A DNA stretch of 60,000 nucleotides from Liolophura sinensis (GCF_032854445.1 NC_088307.1:12724017-12784016), one strand, 5' to 3'. Positions 47,001-57,171 are shown, numbered from the stretch's first letter. Numbers and translations are program-made. Notes: a model not told the origin generated them from the sequence alone.

Positions 47001-47992
47001 TGACTTCTCTCAGGAATGGGGATGGGGCTGTGTTAAAAAACGGGAGATTATACGGCATGAAAACAATATATAGGACGTGGGGAAAGTGGAATGTATTATA
47101 CTTACAGAATGGACGCAATGAGCTGCCGTCAAAGCACGACTGGAGCTGATCAACACGGCCCCACAGACAAATCTCCCATTTTTCAACAGACGCAGTTGCC
47201 ATGGAAACTGGCCTTCCGTCGCCGTCTGTCCACCACGATGGTCAGAATCGGATCTTGCAAGCTATCGCTCAAATCTCCAAACGGAATCTTAGCTGCCAAA
47301 GAACGTCCTGGTGATCAGATAATAAAAATGACATGAGTATGGAGTGTTAAGTTAAATTGTCAATATTAACTAGGACATAATGAGCGGATTTTATAGTTTT
47401 TTTAATTCCTTGATGTGATGGTAAATTGAGGTAAGACCTTGAGTCATTGTTACGTCAAACCTTGATTGTACCGCAATGACCACAATGTTACAATATATCA
47501 GTACATATACAACATATATATGACTGTATTTCATGCCAGGTTACTATGAAAAGAAGAATTTAGGAAATGAACGTTTGGCATCAATAAACTGGCGCCAAAT
47601 TCTAGGTCCCAGTTTCACGAATCATACTTAGGGTTGGCCGTATAATAAAAAAACAAGTACGTCAGTTTCAATCTATTTCTTTATTTCATTGGTGTTTTAC
47701 GCCGTACTCAAGAATATTTCACGTAAACGGCAGCGGTCAGCATTGTAGTATGAGGAAACCGGGCAGAGCCCGGGGGAATATTGCCACATTCAAGAGGAAG
47801 ACAGCATGAGCTGGACTTGAACTCGCAGCGACCGCATTGGTGAAAGGCTACAGGATCATTGCAATTGGCTGGCACGCTAATCACCACGGCCACGGAGATC
47901 AGCAGTTTTCATTCGCTAGATATAACATAAATCTCATTTTACTTACCAACCATCATTGCAAATATAGAGACGACGAAAGCCTTGGAAGCCAT
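40929..47992 (-). CDS. S1 family chymotrypsin-like serine protease, six coding exons, with 1-nt frameshift
   Basis: Exons: 47992-47947, 47292-47106, 45533-45447, 44495-44327, 42348-42200, 41069-40929. All junctions are GT..AG with matching phase. Total is 779 nt; one inserted base would give 259 codons plus stop, the usual length of a secreted S1 zymogen. Residues 1-15 are a signal peptide. Counting with the missing base, the triad is His74 (LTAAHC), Asp120 (NDIAIL) and Ser216 (GDSGGP). Eight Cys follow the standard 42-58, 136-201, 168-182 and 191-220 pairs. The residue equivalent to 189 is Ser (KSACSGDSGG), which favours chymotrypsin-like over tryptic specificity. The deletion falls in ATCGTG-GTGGA, where the paralogue reads ATCGTGGGAGG (IVGG). 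Either an assembly error or a recent pseudogene; all other exons look intact. Confidence 0.88.
41733..41895. mobile_element. MITE family E, internally deleted copy
   Basis: Starts acactcaaaaacttaatctgtcaag and ends gcagaatacattctagcatcattcag, with inner arms shortened. Confidence 0.7.
42200..42348 (-). CDS. Serine protease exon 5 (specificity pocket)
   Basis: Acceptor ttctatag, donor gtaagt. Contains TLQHVSMPVISNSEC, then NDHVCIYEYGKSACS; the Ser before A-C-S-G-D-S occupies the S1-pocket position 189. Confidence 0.93.
42697..43015 (+). mobile_element. SINE family B, 3' end slightly truncated
   Basis: Head accggccccgatagcacagttggtagagcgtccgcttcgggagcgg; body shares aagactttaaaagaggaagttgtaacttc with the 48-kb copy. 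Confidence 0.88.
43184..43512 (-). mobile_element. SINE family C, nearly full-length
   Basis: Tail tgattatgtatgtatgcatgctta, body cgccaaagtattaccgacactgaagtatcatgccgaagacaccagacatgac, degraded head at the right end. Confidence 0.85.
43687..43812. mobile_element. Dispersed element F copy, reverse orientation
   Basis: Starts ataaaaccctgactgaggtaagttga and ends tggtttcactctctatgctgtgca. Its ends (g-a-taaaacc and ggtttcactc) are imperfect inverted repeats. Confidence 0.65.
44085..44200. mobile_element. Dispersed element F copy
   Basis: Contains gcatagagagtaaaaccagatcaacgacgacagtgcgaca and cacacgtaaccggtgaaatacg. Lies in intron 4 of the serine protease. Confidence 0.65.
44327..44495 (-). CDS. 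Serine protease exon 4 (catalytic Asp)
   Basis: Acceptor atttgccag, donor gtaaga. Starts HPHFSTG, contains FPNDIAILRFSHSF with the catalytic Asp, and ends VTCSISGWGRLG. Confidence 0.93.
44795..44935. mobile_element. Dispersed element F copy
   Basis: Contains gcatagagagtaaaaccagagagacgacatcgtgatagttgac and ends cctcactcagagttttattcc. Lies in intron 3 of the serine protease. Confidence 0.65.
45447..45533 (-). CDS. Serine protease exon 3
   Basis: Acceptor cttctacag, donor gtgagt, phase 0 on both sides; 29 codons including AVAGEHDSTVSSGHEVTR, the usual VxxGEHD loop after the His exon. Confidence 0.9.
45760..45902 (-). mobile_element. SINE family A, 3' half
   Basis: Tail tttatttatttgtttgattgg, then cacgccatcctcaaaattatttcacttatacgacgatggcc to cgcagattgctggcag. 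Confidence 0.85.
46010..46850. repeat. About 33-38-bp minisatellite interrupted once
   Basis: Variants of gacccgaatacacacctgaatgaggatccactta. A unique 80-bp stretch interrupts it at about 46450-46530. Lies in intron 2 of the serine protease. Confidence 0.9.
47106..47292 (-). CDS. Serine protease exon 2 (pro-region, IVGG, catalytic His), frameshifted
   Basis: Acceptor tttggcag, donor gtaagt. Pro-region KIPFGDLSDSLQDPILT, then IV, then a 1-nt loss near 47229-47238. The next frame continues GQTATEGQFPWQLRLLKNG and LTAAHCVHS. The exon is 187 nt, one short of phase compatibility with exons 1 and 3. The residue before IVGG is Thr, not the usual Arg/Lys. Confidence 0.85.
47676..47900 (-). mobile_element. 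SINE family A, nearly full-length
   Basis: Tail tttctttatttcattgg through cagcatgagctggacttgaactcgcagcgaccgc to cacggccacggaga. It lies in intron 1 of the serine protease, less than 50 bp from exon 1. Confidence 0.88.
47947..47992 (-). CDS. Serine protease exon 1 (start codon, signal peptide)
   Basis: ATG then ASKAFVVSIFAMMV and donor gtaagt, phase 1. ATG context is aaaaATGG. A leader exon may lie upstream near 50.3 kb. Confidence 0.8.
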
Positions 47993-48148
47993 TTTTGTCT
48001 CCGTCCTTTCCCGCAGATTACCCGAGCAGTGATACAGTGCAAATATCTCCAAAACGCTGTTACGCTGGGCAATTAGAAAAAAAATGAGCAATCATTAACT
48101 TATTTACCTATAGAGTTGGTGTTTTATACTTCACTTCTCTTGCGTGAT

Positions 48149-48516
48149 ACCGGCCCGGATAGCACAGTTGGTAGAGCGTCCGCTTCGGGACCGGTAGATC
48201 CAGGATCAATCCTTGATCGAGTCACACCTAAGACTTTAAAAGAGGAAGTTGTAACTTCCTCGCTTGGCGTTCAGCATGAAGGGGATAGTGCAACGACTGG
48301 TTGACCCGTATCAGTATAATGGCTCGGGCGGGGCGCCTTGCTTGCCTTCGGTAAGTCGTCTCAGTGAAGCAGCACTAAATAAAAGAGCGGTGGAAATCCG
48401 TCCTGCAACAAGGAGGCACATTATACGTACATGCACCCTAATGATTCCTTCGTCGTCATATGACTGAAAAATTGTTGAGTACGACGTTAAACCCCAAGCA
48501 CTCACTCACTCACTCT
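48149..48516 (+). mobile_element. SINE family B, full-length with target-site duplication
   Basis: Starts accggcccggatagcacagttggtagagcgtccgc, ends gacgttaaaccccaagcactcactcactcac. Flanked by ttgcgtgat at 48140-48148 and 48517-48525. Confidence 0.92.
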
Positions 48517-48762
48517 TTGCGTGATTTCGTCTATGTTCGTACTTTATATACTTGGTTAGGTCTTTGGTGTTTTGTGTTACACTTCGTTTTTGTGACCTGG
48601 CCATGCCATTATTGACCTGGGATGTCCTTACTGGTTGACGGCTGGTATACGAATGTCTGCTTCGAGGCACAAATTTTACTCCGTAATAGATTCTGCGGGG
48701 TGATTAGGAATACCAGCTATAATTCCGCCATATATTTACACATATAGCATGACAGTGAGTTC

Positions 48763-48930
48763 TGGTTCCTCTCCAGCCGTACGAGTGAAGGTCTGCCAAC
48801 AACCTGCGGCGGTCGTGAGTTTCCCCCGGGCTCTGCCCGGTTCAATCCGAATGCTGGCCGCCGTCGTATAAGTGAAATATTCTTGAGCACGGAGTAAAAC
48901 ACCAATCAAAAAAATAAATAAATAAATAAT
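48763..48930 (+). mobile_element. SINE family A, 3' two-thirds
   Basis: cctctccagccgtacgagtgaaggtctgcc through gagcacggagtaaaacaccaatcaaaaaaataaataa. Confidence 0.85.
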
Positions 48931-49122
48931 GATGAATAACCACCTGTGCTCTCACGCAGGGCTCACGTATGATTTCGGTATAATTGTCCGATGTTGCGTA
49001 TTGATATACCTTAACAATCATCCATTATAATTCACGGTAAGACTTAATTACCACAGTTTGGCCCTATATACATACACCAGAAATATGTTTGAAAGAACAT
49101 AATAACATAAAATAACCACTAC

Positions 49123-49362
49123 ACTCCAAAAATTAATCTGTTAATTTTAACAGAAAGTATGTCGTCTGAGTGAGGCAAGAATGTATTCTATTATTATAGT
49201 ATTGTACTGTGTCTTATTCAACAGACTATCCTGTTAGTCTAATATAATCTTTATCTTGAATTAATTGAATATGTATGTTATATTTAACGGAATAAACTGG
49301 TGCAATAGCAGAATACATTCTAACATCACTCAGACAAAAGACTTTAATTAATTTTTTGAATG
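49123..49362. mobile_element. MITE family E, near full-length copy
   Basis: About 240 bp from cactccaaaaattaatctgttaattttaac to ctaacatcactcagacaaaagacttt...attttttgaatg. The best copy for deriving a consensus: about 70-bp inverted arms around an AT-rich centre. Confidence 0.75.
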
Positions 49363-50280
49363 TCAAAGTGTTTCATGTTTTCCGCAGTGTCTTTCATAAT
49401 TCACTGTAGTGTGAAGGACGCCTTATTGACTGCGGCAGAGATATGGGTTTTAAGCTTGCCAAAAGACGATAAATCTTATCACATTATTAAGTTTATATTT
49501 TACATCTGAAGACAAACGTTAACCAACACTAAACTTTGGCAGCAGGCAAAATTAAAATTAAAAAGACAGAATCTCATTTCGACCAAACATTGGTATATTT
49601 GATCGAGAGTGCATTTTTGGCGGGTAATTATTTCAGCAATCATCTCTTCTATGGGAGGTAACGTATATGGGCGTTTAAAGTTTTATACTTCTTACTGGGA
49701 AATTTAACGAATTGTGATGGGTGTTTTTTTTTTTAAATTTCCACTTCCTTATCAACCTCTCTGTGGCCGATTCACTGCATTACCATGCCAGGTTATATAT
49801 GATGTTATATATTACGTTACTTCGACATAACATTACGTAATGGATAACACAGGGGCGTTCTCTTTCATATCTATAAAGCAGCGTAAGTTATAAATTGTAA
49901 AGTTCTTGAAAAGCCGAATTCAGAGCAATACATAGCTCAAATTGCGATTGGTACATTGTTCGGCAGGAATGAACCAGTGTACAAATTTTAAACTCTCTAG
50001 AGTAAAACATTTTAAATGTAACTGTGTTTGAATTTTCGACATAACTCTCAGGGCGTTTGATGAATACGAGCCCTGTTTCGTTAACCCTATACTACCAACG
50101 GCAATTTTGTAGATTGTCTAGCTTTCTCACCAATATGTTATTTTGTGTCTAGTTTTCGCTTTAAATTCTGTTGCTTCTAATGAGCGAATTGAACACCCTT
50201 GATTCTAAAAACTCAGTAAACATGCGACTATTTAAAAAATAATGTTCATTAGTTATTTAGACTGTTAGTGAAGAGTAAAA
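49363..50280. other. No gene seen
   Basis: AT-rich unique sequence between a MITE and the possible promoter at 50.3 kb. Confidence 0.5.
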
Positions 50281-50299
50281 TATTTAGGAAAATGCTTAC

Positions 50300-50361
50300 C
50301 TCTATCAACTTTCTCACTCTCTGGCCGACTGACTTTGGTCTACAGTACCGGAACTTTTATA
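50300..50361 (-). promoter_or_regulatory. TATA box, initiator and possible leader exon
   Basis: On the minus strand TATAAAAG (50361-50354) is followed by a TCAGT initiator whose A lies at 50330, 31 nt downstream of the first T. About 30 nt of purine-rich leader then ends at donor gtaagc (50299-50294). The arrangement would fit a 5' UTR exon for the serine protease whose ATG is at 47992. I see no strong acceptor just upstream of that ATG, so the link is uncertain. Confidence 0.4.
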
Positions 50362-50869
50362 TGCACATTACCGTGACCCTTGGGCAATGCCACTGCGTGT
50401 TTGAATACGTATGACCACACCATCAAATGAATCTCTCAACAGCTGTCTCCACACACAATGGACCCCTCCCGCCATGATACAGCCTCTTCGGTAGTACTAA
50501 CTGCCTTCACTAATGCAGGGTACGCGTACTATTGGAAATCAACTGTATATTCACATAGGAAGAAATGACTACCATCAATCAGAAATAAGTCACATATATG
50601 ACACAATCAAGCTTTATCTTGACTCATTAACCCTTTAATTCAACCAGCAACCAGCCAATCTTACGTGGGATTGAGAAAGTAACAATACACTTTAGGTGAT
50701 GAGCCGCCCAACATCAAAAACTAGGCGAATACATTGTTTTTTGTAGGCTAAATAGTTTTTCTCTCAGCATGGTATCATAGGTACCCCATAAAACACAACA
50801 GTAACAAAAAAAAAAACAAATAAAAAATATATCAACAGTACAAAACAATTTACGAGAGAAGTATGGTGC

Positions 50870-51000
50870 AAGGTGTTTTAGTCTTCCTAACTAAGGTAAA
50901 TTGACGAGAGGTTGTATTTCACCGGTTACGTGACCATTTGTCAGCTGGCACATTGTCGTCGCTGCTCCGGTTTTGCTTTCTATGTTGTACGTCTTTAATT
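50870..51000. mobile_element. Dispersed element F copy, reverse orientation
   Basis: Contains ctaaggtaaattgacgagaggttgtatttcaccggttacgtg and ends ggttttgctttctatgttgtacg. Confidence 0.65.
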
Positions 51001-51071
51001 ATTTTGTATTCCTGCATAAATCAGGATTCTGCTGGTGAACAGGACATCCCCGATGCTTAAGCCATAGTGCT

Positions 51072-51205
51072 AGTGAGAGTAAAACCCTGACTGAGGTAAA
51101 TTGAGGAGAGGCTGTATTTCACCGGTTACGTGTGACCATTTGTCAACTAACACACTGTCGTCGCTGCTCTAGTTTTACTCTCTATGCTGTACGTCTTTAA
51201 TTATA
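51072..51205. mobile_element. Dispersed element F copy, reverse orientation, best preserved
   Basis: Starts agagtaaaaccctgactgaggtaaattga and ends tagttttactctctatgctgtacg. The ends agagtaaaac and gttttactct form a 10-bp inverted repeat, so F is probably a ~125-bp MITE. Confidence 0.7.
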
Positions 51206-51246
51206 CCGAAACAGACATTCGTAAAGCATCTGCTAAACATAAATCA

Positions 51247-51418
51247 CATTCAGGAACATTGATCTCAAGACCATTTTCCAAAACAAACACGTTCAGGAAC
51301 AATGATCGCTAGACCATTTTCGAAAACAAGCAAGTTCATGAACAATGATCGCAGGATCATTTTCTAAAACAAGCACGCTCAGGAACAATGATCGCTAGAC
51401 CATTTTCCAAAACAACAC
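51247..51418. repeat. 43-bp tandem repeat, four units
   Basis: Unit agaccattttccaaaacaaacacgttcaggaacaatgatcgct. Single units occur at 55100-55150 and 58450-58510. Confidence 0.85.
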
Positions 51419-51689
51419 TCAACACACTACCAAATAAAGAAGATATGAGGACGGATTCATCAACAGAGAAACCATCAGCAGTTTCCACCGATAACAGAAA
51501 ATCGAAAGGAATGCTCCAGGCGAATAAATTCAATCTGTATAGAAATCTTGGGGTCGCATACATGAAGTGGATATGAAACCTTCATGGCTTGCTACCTCGA
51601 ATGTTTTTAAAGCCTTGTTTTTTGCTTCACATCGTGTTGTTTTTGAAACCCGCATGACTTTCCAGCTCATACACTTAAAGCAGTAATAA

Positions 51690-51892
51690 AAAAAAATTCT
51701 GTAATTATTATGACACAATATTCTGTTATATTCAACAAAATTTCGTGTCAGTCTAATAGAATCTTTATGTTGAATTAATAGAATATGTGTGTTATATTTA
51801 ACAGAACAATCTGCTGCAATAACGGAATACATTCTAGCACCACTCTGACAGCAGACTTTTAAAATTAACAGATTAATTTTTTGAGCATATCG
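51690..51892. mobile_element. MITE family E, 5'-truncated copy
   Basis: Begins within the centre (taattattatgacacaatattctgtta) and retains the full right arm ending aacagattaattttttgagca. Confidence 0.7.
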
Positions 51893-53532
51893 TTTGTTGT
51901 ATTTAGCCCTTGTACCAATGTACAATGTAGTTTATATCTTGTGTTATTTGGAATACCCATGTGTTTTAAAAGTTTCTCAAAATAACATTTTGTTATCCAT
52001 TTCGAAACAGTCTCCTAGTTGCTATGAAAAATTAGCCATTAATGGGTTAATGACTAAGCTGTCATCTAGTTTCTCTATGGCTTGAAGTCCCCAGCTGTAT
52101 TGCACCTGTCTCGATACCGTTACATTGTTTTGAACTAGGCAGATACTTGCCTATAATAGGAGAGTCTGAATGGGTCTCTGAAACTGATGACCATTGCCTT
52201 GATATGAGGAACAGGGGTTCTTTGTGAACATTCTTTGTGGAGATTTGTGAACATTACCGTGGGTGATATGCGTGAATGTGGCGTGTACAAGTGATAGCCA
52301 AAGGCCGTAAATACTAAGCACATTTGACTGCACTCGGTCAGAATTGGCCGAATTAGAAACGCCTAAAGCACAATCCTTGTGAAAAGTGTTAATAGATGAA
52401 AATGAAATCCTGACAGTCAGCATGGTGTATAAGTATCAGATTCTATGGACAGCTTTTAGACATTCGCCCACGACTAAATTAACTGCATTTTCACCTCTTG
52501 TTTAGACTTTTTTATTTATACCGATGCCTGCATGCTTATCTTCATCCACATAAGCTTAAGAGACACATAAACTCTAAAAATCATGATTTTCTGAGAAAGT
52601 TTTGCCAACAAAATCAAAAACCAAAAACTTTCATTTTGACGTATATTTTATACTTCCTAGTAACCCCTCTCTATATTTTTTCCGTCAATGGTCAGATATT
52701 TTTGGAAATGACGTCATCAATTAACTTACTAGAAACGCGTGACCAAGGTATCACCTCCCCCTCTCCTAGACACACCACACCACACCCCTGACTTCCCTCG
52801 CCTCTATTCACACAAGAATACTATCCAAAGGTAAGTGTAGACAAAATCGACTCTCGCATCACTAGGGCCCAACAATATCAGTACTGTCCATACCGACCAC
52901 TACAGAATTCAAGCATTTAACAGCTCTATATTTAGTCCAAAAAATCTACCAAAAATGTAGTTTTGGATATAAATTTCAGCAATATTTCTACTAACAGGTA
53001 CTGCTATTTTTATTTGGCTTGGTCACAAAGAATGCTAGAATAAATATTTGTTTTGATAAAACAAAATAATCGAGCGGTAAAAATGACACGCATTCCGATC
53101 ATTTCATAATGAATTGTTGTTATAGTTAAATGTGTTTGCTTATGTTCATAGACTCCAAAGGACAGAGAAAACATTTAAGGTTAAAAGAAATGAAAACCAC
53201 AATTGAGAGGTTATGTCTTCCATTGATGAGGAATTGTTACAATTATTAAAACTCTTGGCATCAGCAAAAATCTATGTTTACACAGATGTCATTGTTTAGA
53301 TGAAACAGTAAAACGCAGCAAAAGAGAAAGGAAAACAACTATCCTGAAACGGATATATAGGGGTTTAGTGTTTGTTGGTGTACGTAGACGCCAGAGGACA
53401 CATGGCTCACAGATCTTATATATTTGATGCTGATGTAAAAAAACAAAACAAAATTAAAAACAAAGCTAAAATGAAAACGAAAGATATTTAGTTAATAGAC
53501 AATTGCTAATCCAACCAATATAAATATATAAC

Positions 53533-53650
53533 AGCTTGGAGAGTCAAACCAGAACAGCGACGACAGTGTAATTCTTGTTAAACGGTCACACGTAACCGGG
53601 GAAATACAGCCTCTTGTCAGATTACCTCAATCAGGGGTTTTGTGAAAACT
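53533..53650. mobile_element. Dispersed element F copy
   Basis: Starts gcttggagagtcaaaccagaacagcgacgacagtg, ends cctcaatcaggggttttgtg. Confidence 0.65.
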
Positions 53651-53739
53651 CATTATGTAAATGTTTAGATAATAGCAATTTATACGTTCCTTAGCACCAT
53701 AACGTAAGCACAATTTTTTGTAAGTATAAAACTTCCAAA

Positions 53740-55045
53740 TCTTCGTAGCTCGTATTTTGTGTGGCTATGAAACCTTTACTCTTGCTAGCTTATATATTGT
53801 ATGACTATGAAACCTGTATGCTCGGTATCTCATATCTTGTCTGCCCATGAAACCTTTATGCTTGTTATCTCATATCTTTCTTGTGAATCTATGAAACCTT
53901 TACACTTGGCATGTCATATCTTTACGCTATGATACCTTTACGCTTGGTAGCTCATATCTTATGTGGCTATGAAACGGTTATGCCCGATAGCTCATGTCTT
54001 TCTTGTGTAGCTATGAAACCTTTACACTTGACATGTCATAACTTGTGTGGCTATGAAACCGTTATGCTTGGTAGCGTATATCATTGTTGTGTGGCTATGA
54101 AACCTTTAAACTTGGTGTGTCATATCTCGTGTGGCTGTGAAACCTCTACCCTTTTGTAACTCATCTCTTTTGTGGATCTGAAACTTTTATGCTTGGTAGC
54201 TCATATCTTGTATGTCTATGAAACATTTATGCTTGGTATCTTATATCTTGTGTGGATCTCAAACCTTTATTCTTGGTATCCCATATCTTTTGTGGCTATA
54301 AAATCTTTATGCTTGGTATTTCATATCTTGTGTGGCTATGAAACCGTTATGCTTGGTGGCGCATATCTTTCTTGTTTGACTATGAAACCTTTACACTTGG
54401 CATGTCATATCTCGTGTGGCTATGAAACCTCTAGCATTTATAGCTCAACTCTTGTGTAGATCTGAAACCTTTATGCTTGGTGGCTCATATCTTTTTCGTG
54501 TGGCTATGACACCTTTATGCTTGGTATCTCACATCTTGTGTGGCTATGAAACCCTTATGCTTGGTATCTCATTTTTGCGCCCATGAAACCTTTATGCTTG
54601 GTATCTCATAGCTTGTGTGCCCATGAAACCTTTATGCTTGGTATCTCATATCTTTCCTGTGTGACTTGGTATCTCATTTTTGTGCGCCCATGAAATCTTT
54701 ACGTTTTGTATCTCATATTTGTTTGGCTACGATGCCTTTACCCTGTGTAGCTCATCTAATGTGTGGATCTGAAACCTTTTCCTGTGGTAACCCATATCCT
54801 GTGTGGTTATGAAAACTTTAAGCTCGGTAGCTCATATCTTAAGTGGCTATGAAACCTTTTCTCTTGCTAGCTCATATCCTGTGTGGCTACAAAACCTTAA
54901 TGTTTGGTAGCTCATATCTTGGGTGGCTATAAAACCTTCACGCTGGGTATCTCATATCTTATGTGGCTATGAAACATTTACGCTTGGTAGCTCATGTCTT
55001 GTGTTGCATTGAAACATTTATGCTTGGTAGCGCATATCTTGCGTC
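53740..55045. repeat. 40-bp satellite array, about 1.3 kb
   Basis: About 32 units of tatgcttggtagctcatatcttgtgtggctatgaaacctt, quite diverged. Lies between the two copies of a segmental duplication. Confidence 0.92.
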
Positions 55046-56850
55046 GTCCTAGATCTGAACGTCGAGAGAGACATTGGCATACCAGCCTCAATCATAATGC
55101 ACGTTCTGGAACAATAATCACAAGACCATTTCCCAAAACAACACCGAACACTACCAAAGAACTAAGAGAATTCAACAGTTTCCACTGATGACGGACATAC
55201 GCAAGGAATCCTCTAGGCAAATGAATTTATCCAAATCTGAGTGTGGCATAATGGGAGTTTATTAAAAGGCTTATGACTTGGTATGTCTCATGCTTTGAAA
55301 CCCTTTTCGATAGCTTTACTACCGTGATGTTCTTGAAACCCACATGACTTCGAAACCTTATAACAAACTTGTTCATATCTGATTTTCTTTGGCAGACTCA
55401 CTTGTTCTTGATATTTGTGAAGCAAACAGTTTCTTAGCTTTTTCCAAGTGGTTTCCTAGTTTTTGTGAAACGAAACAAATAAAAGGGTTTAAAGGCTGCA
55501 CTGTCATCTAGTTTCATCGGCAACTAAAACCCACAACTGTAATTCACCTGTGGCGACCCCCTCCCATGTTTACATTATTGATACTTGCATATGACAGGAG
55601 AGTTTAAGTGACTCTTTCAAACTACAGGCCAGTGCCTCGCGGCAAGGAACAGTGATTCGTTTGTGGACATTCGAGTAGATTGTTATGGACGGTAAGTGCC
55701 AGTTTGGCATGTACAAGAGATAGCCACAGGCCCTAAGCACACACATTACAAAGCGCATTTGACAGCACCCGGCTTGAATTGGCCGAACAATGACAAAACT
55801 ATAATAGCAGAGCCCCTTTGTTTTCAAAAGCTGAGAGCTGAAATCGAATATATTGTCAGTCAGCTTGGTACAAATGTGCTGGATTTTGCGGGCCACACTT
55901 TTAGACCTTCGTCCACGACTAAATTAATTGCATTTGCTGGTCTTATTTTCGGATTTCAGCCATTGTTTATTTATACCAATACCTGCATGCTAAGCTAAAG
56001 GCGCATAAGCACACAGAGAGAAGCAGGCAACAGTTTACGAAGCTTAAAAATACACATAAACTCTGAAATAAAGATTATGGTTTTCATGGGAAAGAGGAAA
56101 AGATATGCCAACAAACTTTTCATTTTGACGTATATTTTATACGTCTTAGGATATCTCTATGGATATTTTCCATCAAGGGTAGGACATTTTTGAAAATAAC
56201 GTAATCAATGAACTTACTGGGAAGGCGTGGCCAACCTAATAATTAAATATATGTGTTTATCGGCAAGTCTATATGTTTTTTTGAGCGTGCATTTACAAAG
56301 GACACAAAAATAAATATTTGTTCAAGTTAAAAAAATATGAAAGCCAAAACTGAGCGGTCATGTGTTCAAATCATGTGAATTATTACAATATATAAAATTG
56401 CAGATGTCATCGTTTAGGTTTCACAATAATGTCTGTTGTAATCATCATCATAATAAATGTTTAGGGCAAAAGAGAAAAGAAAACAGCTATCCACCAAAAC
56501 CACAATTGAGAGGTTATGTCTTCCATTGACGAGAATTGTTACAATAAATAAAACTACATGGCATCAGAAAAAATCTATGTTTACACAGATGTCATTGTTT
56601 ACGTGAATCAGTATAGTGCAGCAAAAGAGAAAGAAAAACAGCTTTCCTGGAATGAATATATAGGGGTTTAGTAGATACTGGTGTACGGAGATACCAGAGG
56701 TCACATGAATCAGAGATCTTATATATTTGATGCTGATGTTTAAAAAAAAAAATTAAACAAAGCTAAAATGAAAGCTAAGATATTTAGTTAATAGACAATT
56801 TCTATGCCAAGGAATATAAGTATATTACAGCATGGAGAGTCAAACCAGAA
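55040..56850. repeat. Segmental duplication, copy 2
   Basis: Collinear with copy 1 about 3.3-3.8 kb away. The block around 56330-56500 is partly duplicated again inside this copy (gcaaaagagaaaagaaaacagctatcc precedes and follows). Confidence 0.8.
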
Positions 56851-57054
56851 CGATGGCGTAAGTACAATTAGGTAAAACGAAAATGCAATGATATTAATTG
56901 CATTCCATTAAACGTCACCGGTCTAGAATTACTCAAAAACTCTGTTGTCACACCTTTAATAAAGAGTAACATGCAAGCAAGGCGTCAGTAGTTTAGGCTT
57001 GATGGGTACGTAGATCACCAGCAGAATCCTGGTTTATACAGACATAAATTGCAA

Positions 57055-57135
57055 ATGACTACAGCATGGAGAACAAAACCAGAGCAGCGACGATAGCGAA
57101 AAATCACGTCACGCGTCACCAGTTTTACCTACACG
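57055..57135. mobile_element. Dispersed element F fragment
   Basis: Contains gactacagcatggagaacaaaaccagagcagcgacgatag; a related fragment (gcatggagagtcaaaccagaacgatgg) occurs at 56832-56860. Confidence 0.5.
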
Positions 57136-57171
57136 TATCTTCTAGGGCATAACGTTAGTTACTTACTAAAT

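Larger units (their letters stand above)
51230..53560. repeat. Segmental duplication, copy 1
   Basis: Shares with 55040-56850, in the same order, ctgtcatctagtttc, gtgtacaagtgatagcca, aaaactttcattttgacgtatattttatac, aaccacaattgagaggttatgtcttccattga and agatcttatatatttgatgctgatgt. No coding pattern survives between copies. Confidence 0.8.

Noticed and set aside
47106-47250. Exon 2 of the protease starting at a closer acceptor in the HRGGQTA frame
   Set aside because: Acceptors at gatag and gcaag give phases incompatible with exon 1, and the paralogue shows IVGG with one more G, so a deletion explains it better.
51357-51576. Overlapping frames on both strands around 51.4-51.6 kb
   Set aside because: The sequence is a repeated unit (also at 55.1 and 58.5 kb), and the frames are not conserved between copies.
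53911-54459. Plus-strand frames of 82 and 95 codons rich in LVCHISCGYET-type repeats
   Set aside because: Translations of the 40-bp satellite.
52151-55896. Minus-strand frames at 52.2-52.4 and 55.6-55.9 kb as paralogous genes
   Set aside because: They lie in the segmental duplication, but frameshifts separate them and their translations do not align, so no coding constraint is visible.
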